A DNA stretch of 19,434 nucleotides. It comes from Burkholderiales bacterium. GTDB lineage: Bacteria > Pseudomonadota > Gammaproteobacteria > Burkholderiales > Burkholderiaceae. The first letter of the stretch is position 1, and every line of letters begins with the position of its first letter. Positions 1 to 7,089 of this stretch are shown here, piece by piece. A program made the position numbers and the translations under genes. The DNA is taken from contig CANBUA010000056.1 in the NCBI GenBank assembly GCA_947372535.1, forward strand, positions 1-19,434, given 5' to 3'. Under the pieces are notes generated by a model, which did no database searches, was not told the origin of the DNA, and was given only the letters and a program-made list of their open reading frames with translations.

Positions 1-597
1 ATTTTCACGCTGCCCGAGGACTGCCTGGTTTTGCCCGCCCACGACTACAGCGGGCGCACGATGTCGTGCATTGGCGAGGAGCGCGCGCACAATCCACGCA
101 TCGGTGGCCGGGCGGACGAACGCGACTTCGTCGGCTTCATGGAGAACCTGCACCTGCCGCATCCCAAGCAACTGGCAGCCGCCTTGCCCGCCAATCTGCG
201 TTCAGGCCAGCCTGCTGATGGCTTGGTGCCGCCGCTGGCCGACTGGGGCCCCGTGCGACAGACTTACGCCGGCCTGATCGAGATCGACGCCGAATGGGTG
301 TCCGAGCACCTGGATGAGGTGCTGGTGCTTGACGTCCGCCAGCCCGATGAAATCGACGAGCGCCTGGGCCGCATCGCGACGGCCCGGCTGCTGCCTTTGA
401 ACGAGCTGACCAGCCGCCTGGCCGAGTTGCCCCGGGACCGCCCGGTGATCGCGGTGTGTCACGCCGGCACGCGTTCGGCGCAGGCCACGGTGTTGCTGAA
501 GGCCGGTGGTTTCACGCGCGTGGCCAACCTGCATGGCGGCATGTTGATGTGGCATCAACTGGGGCTGCCGATCGTGCGTCAGCACCAGGGCCTTTAA
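1..597 (+). CDS. Persulfide dioxygenase-rhodanese fusion, C-terminal part (5' truncated by window edge)
   Basis: This is the 3' end of a gene that begins before the window; the frame is open from base 1. The first ~65 residues match the C-terminal part of ETHE1-type metallo-beta-lactamase-fold persulfide dioxygenases: a PAHDY motif, then GEERxHNPR, and a closing block with PANLRSG. After a linker comes a rhodanese domain from about residue 90 to the end. Its active-site loop reads CHAGTRS, with the catalytic Cys codon at 457-459. Known fusions of this kind oxidise glutathione persulfide to sulfite and pass sulfane sulfur through the rhodanese. The iron ligands in the upstream half of the fold lie outside the window. 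The protein is probably cytoplasmic, as no export signal is visible in this part. The peroxiredoxin gene follows after 64 bp on the same strand. I am confident of the fusion; the substrate is inferred from the family. Confidence 0.9.
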   Translation: MFTLPEDCLVLPAHDYSGRTMSCIGEERAHNPRIGGRADERDFVGFMENLHLPHPKQLAAALPANLRSGQPADGLVPPLADWGPVRQTYAGLIEIDAEWVSEHLDEVLVLDVRQPDEIDERLGRIATARLLPLNELTSRLAELPRDRPVIAVCHAGTRSAQATVLLKAGGFTRVANLHGGMLMWHQLGLPIVRQHQGL

Positions 598-661
598 AGA
601 TCTGGCTGCCTTCTGTCACACTGCAAGACGTTTTTCTTGCTCGACAACCGGAGGTAATCCC

Positions 662-1315
662 ATGGCACTTCGCATCAACGACCTGGTTCCCAATTTTTCG
701 GCCGAGACCGATCAGGGCCCCATCCAATTTCATGACTGGATCGGCTCGGGCTGGGCCATCTTGTTCTCCCACCCCAAAGACTTCACGCCGGTGTGCACCA
801 CCGAGTTCGGCGCCGTCGCGCAACTGGCCGATGAGTGGGCCAAGCGCGGCACCAAGGTGATCGGCGTGTCGGTCGATGGCGTGGAAGCGCACAAGAAGTG
901 GAAGGGTGACATCGAGACCGTCGCTGGCTGCCAGGCAGGCTTTCCCATCATTGCGGACGAGGGCCTGGCTGTGTCCAAGGCCTTCGACATGCTGCCTGCC
1001 GAGGCCTACCTGCCAGACGGCCGCACCGCCAATGACACGGCCACCGTGCGCTCGGTGTTCATCATCGGCCCGGACAAGAAGCTCAAGCTGTCCATGACTT
1101 ACCCGATGTCGGTGGGCCGCAACTTCGCCGAGGTGCTGCGCGCACTGGACGCACTGCAACTGACCTATGGCGTGCCGCTGGCCACGCCCGCCAACTGGAC
1201 GGTGGGGCAAGACGTGGTCGTGGCGCTGTCGCTCAATGACGACCAGGCTCGCGAGAAATACGGCAGCATCGACGTGAAGCTGCCTTATCTGCGCACCACC
1301 AAGGCGCCGAAGTAA
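662..1315 (+). CDS. Peroxiredoxin, Prx6 (1-Cys type) family
   Basis: A complete 217-residue peroxiredoxin that reduces peroxides through a cysteine sulfenic acid. The peroxidatic motif HPKDFTPVCTTE places the catalytic Cys at residue 45. The long C-terminal extension, with TYPMSVGRNF and an ending rich in KLPYLRTT, is typical of the Prx6 subfamily rather than the short 2-Cys enzymes. A second Cys lies at residue 90, where some Prx6 proteins also carry one. There is no C-terminal resolving Cys, so reduction probably depends on an external thiol. The ATG is preceded by a clear ribosome binding site (GGAGGT, about 7 bases upstream), which fixes the start. The neighbours are a persulfide-handling fusion upstream and an MpaB-like gene 27 bp downstream, so all three may be co-transcribed. 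I see no OxyR-like site. Confidence 0.95.
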   Translation: MALRINDLVPNFSAETDQGPIQFHDWIGSGWAILFSHPKDFTPVCTTEFGAVAQLADEWAKRGTKVIGVSVDGVEAHKKWKGDIETVAGCQAGFPIIADEGLAVSKAFDMLPAEAYLPDGRTANDTATVRSVFIIGPDKKLKLSMTYPMSVGRNFAEVLRALDALQLTYGVPLATPANWTVGQDVVVALSLNDDQAREKYGSIDVKLPYLRTTKAPK

Positions 1316-1342
1316 TCACGCGCTCGGCAGGCAGCAGCCGGC

Positions 1343-2281
1343 ATGGCCACCAATGCAGGCTGGGTGCTGCCACCACCACTGCAGCGCCACCTGGAGCAAA
1401 TGGCCGGCGAGTTCATGCACCCGCATGGCCGCCCCCGGGTGGACTTCAGCCAGCCACCGGGTGAGCCCGCGCTGCTGCCACCCGATGCCCTGTCCTGGGT
1501 CATCTTCAAGAACCCTTTGACGCTGGCCATCGGTGGCATCGCAGCGGTCATCCTGGAGCTGGCCGAGCCCCGCGTGCGCACTGGCGTGTGGGCCCACACG
1601 AGCTTTCGCACCGCCCCGCTGCCGCGCCTTCAACGCACCGGCCTGGCCGCCATGATGACGGTCTATGGTCCGCGGTCACAGACCCAGGCCATGATCGCCC
1701 GCGTGAACCGCCTGCATGGCCAGATCCACGATCACACCCCGCAAGGCGAGCCGTTCACGGCCAGTGACCCTGAACTGCTCGATTGGGTGCAGGCCACGGC
1801 TGCCTTTGGCTTCATGCAGGCTTACAGCGCCTATGTGCGTCCCTTGAGCCTGCTGGAGCGTGATGCGCTGTATGCCGAAGGCCAAACCTCCGCCCGGCTG
1901 TACGGCGCCACGAGCGCCCCAGCGTCCGAGCAGGCCATGAACGCGCTGTTCGACCGCATGCGGCCACGGCTCGAGCCTTCACCCATCGTGTTCGATTTCA
2001 TCGAGATCATGCAGAACGCGGCAATCCTGCCCAAAGGCTTAGGGCCCTTGCAGCGTCTGTTGGTCAAGGCAGCCATCGCCCTGGTGCCCGATTGGGTCAG
2101 GGCGCAATTGGCGATCGGCCCGGCATGGCACCTGCGCGCCTGGGAGCGCACTTGCATGAAAGTGGCCGCCCAAGGCGCCGATCGCGTGATCCTGCGTGAC
2201 AGTCCGGCTGTGCAGTCTTGCCTGCGCCTGGGGCTGCCGGCCAATCACCTGTACCTGCCGCGCGTCGAGGCCCGTCAGTAG
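1343..2281 (+). CDS. MpaB-like (DUF2236) oxygenase family protein
   Basis: A 312-residue protein of the DUF2236 family, which includes the mycotoxin oxygenase MpaB and latex-clearing protein Lcp, both b-type haem enzymes. Family-like features are an early WVIFKNPL stretch, a hydrophobic GGIAAVILELAEPRV segment, RTGVWAHTSF, an RVNRLHG block (His125), and SDPELLDWVQAT around residues 141-152. Many relatives have His where this protein has Gln150. No signal peptide is visible; the segment near residues 60-72 is hydrophobic and may bind the membrane. The start is the first ATG in the frame, without a strong ribosome binding site, so it is less certain than the product family. The gene follows the peroxiredoxin by 27 bp. 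Its stop codon overlaps the convergent secretin gene by 7 bp. The substrate is unknown. Confidence 0.8.
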   Translation: MATNAGWVLPPPLQRHLEQMAGEFMHPHGRPRVDFSQPPGEPALLPPDALSWVIFKNPLTLAIGGIAAVILELAEPRVRTGVWAHTSFRTAPLPRLQRTGLAAMMTVYGPRSQTQAMIARVNRLHGQIHDHTPQGEPFTASDPELLDWVQATAAFGFMQAYSAYVRPLSLLERDALYAEGQTSARLYGATSAPASEQAMNALFDRMRPRLEPSPIVFDFIEIMQNAAILPKGLGPLQRLLVKAAIALVPDWVRAQLAIGPAWHLRAWERTCMKVAAQGADRVILRDSPAVQSCLRLGLPANHLYLPRVEARQ

Positions 2282-4242
2282 TACAGAAACGTCAGCGCTT
2301 CCCGCAGCCGATCGCCCGTGGTGCGCATGCGGTCCCAGCGCTCCATGGACACATCGCCCTGGCGAAACTCCCGGAAGAAGTCATTGGGCTTGAGTTGGTT
2401 CATCACCGCCTCGACATTGGCCGGGATGCTGGCAGCCAGGCCGAATCGCGCCCGCAACGCCTTCATGCCATCGGCCATGCTGCGGCCTTCGGACTTGTCG
2501 GCCTCGGCCACTTGCACCGGCGCCCTCGGGGTGACCAGGATCAGCACCGAGCGCTGGATCTCATTGGTTTTTTGGTTGGAAAACAGGTACTGCAAGCCGG
2601 GCACGTCTTGCAGACCCGGCACCCCATCGCGGGTGCTGGCCGAAGTCTTCTCGCTCAGGCCGCTCAAGACCAGGGTGTCGCCCAGTTTCATGACCACGTT
2701 GGCATTGGCCGTGGTCTCACCAATTTCGATCTGGTAGGCAACCCTTGCATTTTCGGCGCTGGCGTTCAGCGAGGTGCGTTGCGCCTCTACCTTGAGTTGC
2801 ACCTGCCCCTGCGGCAGGAAGCTCGGCGTCACAGCCAGTTTGATGCCGAAGCGCTTGTCCAAAGGCACGATCGTGGTGCCGCCTTGCGTGCTGGTTGACA
2901 CGACACCAGCGCTCAGGTTGGTGCCTGAGAAAAATTCGGACGACAGGCCTTCGATGGCAGCCAGCGTGGGCCGGGCCAGCACCTCGTTCACGGAGCTGTT
3001 GGCGTTGGCGATGTTCAATGAATAGGCCAGCGCAGGAATGGTCACGGCCCGCGTGATGGTGGTGCCGGGTGTCGCACTGACGATGCCGCTGGTGGCCGTG
3101 TTGGTCCACGAGTAGCCCGGCGTGCTGCCGGACCCCAGTTGCAGCGTCAAGGCACTGAGCAGGTTGACGCCTTTGGAGGTCGAGACCAGTTCCTGCATGG
3201 ACAGCAGCACCACGTCGATCAGGACCATGCGGGGCCCCTCGGGGGCCATGTCGGTGCGGGATGTCACAGCGGCATCTGATGGTGCGGCTTGTGCAGAAGG
3301 CGTGCTGTCATCACTCGCTGTTGGCGCTGGAGTAGCGGGGGGAACCGGCGCCGCAGCACGGGGGCTGACCGCTGGCCGGCTGACCACGCTCGGCACGCTG
3401 AAGGCCTGCGCGAAGTGTTCAGGCGGCAGCCCGGCCGGGTCCTTCCTCAAGCTGGTTTTGACGAGGTCCAAGCCTGCCTGGGCTTCGTGCCTTTGGTAGA
3501 AAGATTTCCACTGCGCCAGTCGTTTGTCGAGGCGCACTGCATCGGCCTCATCGGTGCTCAGCTTGGTGAGCGTCGCGCGCATCTCATCGGCCTGCTCGAA
3601 GTTGGCGCAGGAAGCGTAGACCGCGATGCTCGAACGCACAAAGCCCTGGTGCGGTTGGCTGGAGACCTTCCTGAACTGATCAGCCATGGCGCAGGCCGTG
3701 CTGGCATCGCCCGTCAGGTAAGAGGCCACCATCAAGCCTTGCAGCGACACGGTGCTCTCGGGCGTCAACAGCAGCACGCCGGAGAACTGGGCCTTGGCCT
3801 TGTCGAACTGTTTCAGGTCCATGTAGGCCAGGCCCAGGAACTCTTGTGCGATCCAGTTGCTGGGGTCGATGCGCAAGGCCTGCTGGTAGCCCTCGATGGC
3901 GATCTCGGCCTTCTGAGTGTCGCCTTGTTTGGCTTGCAGGTGGTAGACAAAGCCATTGAGGAAATGCAGGTAGGCATTGCGCGCATCCAGCTGCAAGGCC
4001 TCGTTGATGGCCAAGTGGGCTTTCGGCAAATCCATCTGGCGGATGAACTCCACGGCGGCCGCGGCTTTGACCAGCATCTCTGAATCCGGCGCGCCGGCCG
4101 GCACCAAGTTCAGCCCTTTGACCACGTCCGCGAAGGAGCGGGCCGCCTCCCCATCGGCCCAGGCCGGTGAGGTGAGACAGAAGGCGACTGTCAATGCGGC
4201 GGCCACCTGGCCGAGGCGATGAGTGTGCTTGCGGTGTGTCAT
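2275..4242 (-). CDS. TPR-containing secretin-like outer-membrane protein (type II/III secretion system protein family)
   Basis: A 655-residue exported protein. Residues 1-29 are a Sec signal peptide with a basic start, hydrophobic core and SPAWA cleavage site. Residues ~55-255 form helical TPR-like repeats, clearest where IDPSNWIAQEFLGLAYMDL is read. A Pro/Ala-rich linker (~285-335) follows. Residues ~338-575 match the secretin core: LIDVVLLSMQE at the start, VLARPTLAAIEG, VPGLQDVPGLQYLF and SVLILVTPR. An 80-residue tail follows. The N0-N3 domains of typical secretins are not apparent; TPRs stand in their place. The frame opens further upstream, at 4377, but that extension lies inside the preceding gene, so I chose the ATG at 4240-4242, which directly begins the signal peptide. 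The upstream stop reads TGA-C-ATG with this start, suggesting translational coupling to the lectin gene. No ATPase, pseudopilin or pilotin gene lies nearby. Confidence 0.85.
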   Translation of the reverse strand: MTHRKHTHRLGQVAAALTVAFCLTSPAWADGEAARSFADVVKGLNLVPAGAPDSEMLVKAAAAVEFIRQMDLPKAHLAINEALQLDARNAYLHFLNGFVYHLQAKQGDTQKAEIAIEGYQQALRIDPSNWIAQEFLGLAYMDLKQFDKAKAQFSGVLLLTPESTVSLQGLMVASYLTGDASTACAMADQFRKVSSQPHQGFVRSSIAVYASCANFEQADEMRATLTKLSTDEADAVRLDKRLAQWKSFYQRHEAQAGLDLVKTSLRKDPAGLPPEHFAQAFSVPSVVSRPAVSPRAAAPVPPATPAPTASDDSTPSAQAAPSDAAVTSRTDMAPEGPRMVLIDVVLLSMQELVSTSKGVNLLSALTLQLGSGSTPGYSWTNTATSGIVSATPGTTITRAVTIPALAYSLNIANANSSVNEVLARPTLAAIEGLSSEFFSGTNLSAGVVSTSTQGGTTIVPLDKRFGIKLAVTPSFLPQGQVQLKVEAQRTSLNASAENARVAYQIEIGETTANANVVMKLGDTLVLSGLSEKTSASTRDGVPGLQDVPGLQYLFSNQKTNEIQRSVLILVTPRAPVQVAEADKSEGRSMADGMKALRARFGLAASIPANVEAVMNQLKPNDFFREFRQGDVSMERWDRMRTTGDRLREALTFLYY

Positions 4243-4243
4243 G

Positions 4244-6943
4244 TCAACGCGGGCCTGTCGATGAGAAGACGAGCTGGTCGATGGACTTGCCCGCGCGGCC
4301 AGACATGCAACCCAGCTTCTCGCCAGCGGTGACTCGGTACTCGCCAGGGCTGCCGCCATTGCCACCATAGGGGCCATAGGTCTTGCCCACGTTGGTGACG
4401 AACATCACGTTGTCTAGCCTGTCGCCGCTGCGGTATTTGACATAGGTGATGTATTCGCCATTGGCAAAGGTGACGTCCGCGTTGAACTTGTTGTTGCCGC
4501 CCTGGGGCGATGCCCAACCTTGGGGGTACCGGAACTGCAGGCGGTCCACCGTCTTGCCGTTGTTCAAGCGAAAGCCTGTGACGTACTGCCCGTCGCAGAA
4601 TGCGGCGTCGCTCCACTCACCACCACCGCCACCGCCCGCGCGGGTCGGCCCCGAGACCGGCCCATTGAAAGCGGAAGCCGGGCTGCCATCGCGGCCTTCG
4701 TCTTCACCGCTGTTTAACCAGTGGTCGAAGGCGGCGTCGTAGTTGTACTTGCCGAAGGCCTTCTGAAGATCAGGGTAGCGGTTCAGGTAGCTGGCGATGC
4801 TGAAGTTGGCACTGCCTTGGCGTCCGTCGTCAAAGCCATAGTCCAGCCAATGCTGAAGGGCGCATGGCAGGTCCTGGTTGGGGCACCGTGCCTGGACATC
4901 GGTGTAGCGGCTCCAGTAGTACTTGGCATTGAACTCGGGGCTGCCTTGGCGGCCTTCCTTGAAGCCGCTGTCTTGCCAATGCTTGGCCAGGTCGGCCTTG
5001 GCGTCTGCCAGATCGGGGTTGTTGTCGTAGTAGTAATCCCAATCGAACACCGAGGCGGCGAACTTGGGATCCGGCCCCTTCTTGTGCTTCTTTTTCTTGC
5101 CGATTTTCTTGAAAGCGTTGCCCGCATCGTTGAAGGCCTTGTTCGCGCCATTGGCCGTTTTGTTGGCCACGTCGCGGGCACCGTCCTTGGCCTGCTCATA
5201 CGACTTGCTGCCAAAGCCAGTCATCTTCTTCAGGGCCTGATTGGCTTGGCCGGCGGTGTAGCCACTGAGCGATTTGTACTCGCCCGCGATCTTGTTGAGC
5301 GCAGCTTCGAGTTCCTTGCCGATGCAACCGCCGATCTTGGAGGGGTCAACGTTGACGCCGGGCTGGACCTCGAACAACTGGGCGATGTCCAGGCTTGGAT
5401 GGATCTCGGCCTTGGCTTTGATCTCGAAGGGGTTGACGCAACTGGCGGAGACATCGATCGTCAACATGGTCGGGGACATGACCACGCTGACAGCCTGGCC
5501 CATGAAGTTGCCCCGCATGCCCATCTCCTGGCGGTTCATGTCGATGTCGGTCCGGGACTCCATCTTGATGCGCGTCTTGCCCAACGGGCCAAGCTTGATC
5601 GTGATGGACTCTCCGACCAGGTTGTGCATGCCCGAACGGCCCGTGGTGTTGTCCATGTAGCCCATCTTCTGGCCCAGGATGGCCACCTCACCGGCCGTCC
5701 GCATCATCGGTCCGTCATCGGCCAGCGGGCCGGCGATCACGAAGTTGAAGTACTTGGGATCATCCGGCCACGGCTTGGTGCTGTCGGCGAAGCGGTATTC
5801 CACCGGGTTCGCGTTCCTGAGCTGAAACACTGACAGCGGCTTGGCGGAATCCTGCAGGGCTTTCTTGTAGGCGTTGATGTTGCCGATGAAGCCGCCACCG
5901 TACTTGGCCAGGCGACGGTCAGGCGTGGCCATGGCCAACATCACGTTCATGGCGTCTTCCATGGTGATCTTGGCCGGTGAGGCCATGCGGAACTGGAAGT
6001 CCGCCAGGTCCATGGCGCCCTCGGGGGTCAAGGGCGTCTGGAACTGGATCAGGAACTTCTTGTCGCCCACGCCCTTGAAGGCGGCATTGCCCTTGTAGCC
6101 AAAAGTGAGGCTGTTGTTGATGAAGAAGGTCGCGTCTGTCAGGTTCATCGGCGGCAGGATCATCGGCAGCTTGGCGTTCGGCGCGAACTGGAACTCCACG
6201 AAGGCTTCTGGCTTCAATGAGTCGAGTCCAGCCTTCTTCATGGTGTCGCCATGGCTCACGGCATCAGCCAGACCCGCCCCGGTGCCGGCGCCACCGGCCA
6301 AATCAGTCGGAATGGGCATCACCACAGCAGCACGCATGGTGAGCTGGTCCGCGCGCACGCCCAGGCTTTCCATCGCGATCTTGATCGCACCGCCCAGGTT
6401 GGCGCGGGCGGCCAGTTGAACACCGCTGGAGAACTCCAGCGAGCTGACATTGAAGTAGCTATCGCGCACCACCTTCTGAAGGGGCGCGGGCATCTTGCTC
6501 ACATCAAGCGCGTAGTCGGTGGTCGAGATGGAGATGATGGGCGAGGCCAGTTGGGTGCCGCCCATGGCTTTCTGAACACTGTCCTTGAGCAGCGGCGGCA
6601 TCGTCATTGTCTTGTCGAGCACCAGCAGGAAGGTCTGCTGAGCATTCTTGCTGGTGAAGAAGTAAAGCTGAATCGGGCCGGCCTGGGTGGCATAGCAGCC
6701 CGTCAGGCCCCCACCACAACTGGTTTTCTTGAGCGCAGCGACCATGCCTTGCACGTCGTCCTTGAGGCCTGCGATCGGGAGCCCGCCCAGCATCTTTTTG
6801 AGGCTGGGCGTGATCTCGGGCATGCCCTGCGCCTGGGCCGACATGGGCAGCGCTTGCAAGGCCAACGAGGTCAACAGGCCAGGTAGCAGGGCCTTTCGCA
6901 TGGCGATGAACGGAGACTTGGTTTTTTTGTTGAGCATAAGCAC
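4244..6943 (-). CDS. Large exported protein with three ~40-residue repeats and C-terminal jacalin-like lectin domain
   Basis: An 899-residue protein. A Sec signal peptide ends near residue 38 (AQA before QG). Residues ~40-580 match no family I recognise. An alanine/lysine-rich segment and a strongly basic cluster lie at ~582-628. Residues ~634-756 hold three degenerate repeats, each starting FD/FN/FS, with a PDL or TDV core, a HWL-like block and an EGRxGSP ending. A glycine run leads to a jacalin-like beta-prism domain at ~781-899: DRLQF, GEYITYV, TYGPYGGNGG and GRAGKSIDQLVF, whose GKSID fits the GxxxD sugar-binding motif. The mature protein has eight Cys, mostly in close pairs, as expected for an exported protein. 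The first ATG is only 3 bases from the likely AGGTG ribosome binding site; the ATG at 6937 is better spaced. The TPR-secretin gene follows after one base. Carbohydrate binding at the cell surface or in the periplasm is inferred. Confidence 0.8.
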   Translation of the reverse strand: MLMLNKKTKSPFIAMRKALLPGLLTSLALQALPMSAQAQGMPEITPSLKKMLGGLPIAGLKDDVQGMVAALKKTSCGGGLTGCYATQAGPIQLYFFTSKNAQQTFLLVLDKTMTMPPLLKDSVQKAMGGTQLASPIISISTTDYALDVSKMPAPLQKVVRDSYFNVSSLEFSSGVQLAARANLGGAIKIAMESLGVRADQLTMRAAVVMPIPTDLAGGAGTGAGLADAVSHGDTMKKAGLDSLKPEAFVEFQFAPNAKLPMILPPMNLTDATFFINNSLTFGYKGNAAFKGVGDKKFLIQFQTPLTPEGAMDLADFQFRMASPAKITMEDAMNVMLAMATPDRRLAKYGGGFIGNINAYKKALQDSAKPLSVFQLRNANPVEYRFADSTKPWPDDPKYFNFVIAGPLADDGPMMRTAGEVAILGQKMGYMDNTTGRSGMHNLVGESITIKLGPLGKTRIKMESRTDIDMNRQEMGMRGNFMGQAVSVVMSPTMLTIDVSASCVNPFEIKAKAEIHPSLDIAQLFEVQPGVNVDPSKIGGCIGKELEAALNKIAGEYKSLSGYTAGQANQALKKMTGFGSKSYEQAKDGARDVANKTANGANKAFNDAGNAFKKIGKKKKHKKGPDPKFAASVFDWDYYYDNNPDLADAKADLAKHWQDSGFKEGRQGSPEFNAKYYWSRYTDVQARCPNQDLPCALQHWLDYGFDDGRQGSANFSIASYLNRYPDLQKAFGKYNYDAAFDHWLNSGEDEGRDGSPASAFNGPVSGPTRAGGGGGGEWSDAAFCDGQYVTGFRLNNGKTVDRLQFRYPQGWASPQGGNNKFNADVTFANGEYITYVKYRSGDRLDNVMFVTNVGKTYGPYGGNGGSPGEYRVTAGEKLGCMSGRAGKSIDQLVFSSTGPR
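4675..5046 (-). repeat. Three tandem ~40-residue protein repeats within the lectin-domain protein
   Basis: Three diverged copies of a repeat are encoded back to back, at about residues 634-671, 672-713 and 714-756. Each begins with an aromatic-rich stretch (DYYYDNNPDL, AKYYWSRYTDV, ASYLNRYPDL). Each then has a helix with HW or HWL (AKHWQDSGF, LQHWLDYGF, FDHWLNSGE) and closes with EGRQGSP, DGRQGSA or EGRDGSP. Copy 2 carries an insertion with two Cys (CPNQDLPC). Similar repeats occur in various large exported bacterial proteins; their role is not established to my knowledge. Confidence 0.8.
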
Positions 6944-7089
6944 CTGAGGGACGATGAATCAGCCACGTGCAAAGACGGCGACGCCGAATTTTTCAAAGCA
7001 CGGTTGATTGCAAATCAGGTGGGCTCGGTCCGTAGCCGCCAAAAGCGCTCGGAAAACTGGGCATTAGCCTTTCAACAACAGCCTTCGAT

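Noticed and set aside
623..640. Small hairpin GCAAGA/TCTTGC before the peroxiredoxin gene
   Set aside because: The 6-bp stem is weak and has no T-tract after it on either strand; chance is likely.
4243..4377. N-terminal extension of the secretin gene up to 4377
   Set aside because: It overlaps the end of the lectin gene and would bury a good signal peptide; the start right after the upstream stop is better.
4244..4603. Circularly permuted jacalin domain because GPYGGNGG is not at its start
   Set aside because: The order of strands (VDRLQF, GEYITYV, TYGPYGG, GRAGKSID) fits the normal order, where a similar GPxG block precedes the last strands.
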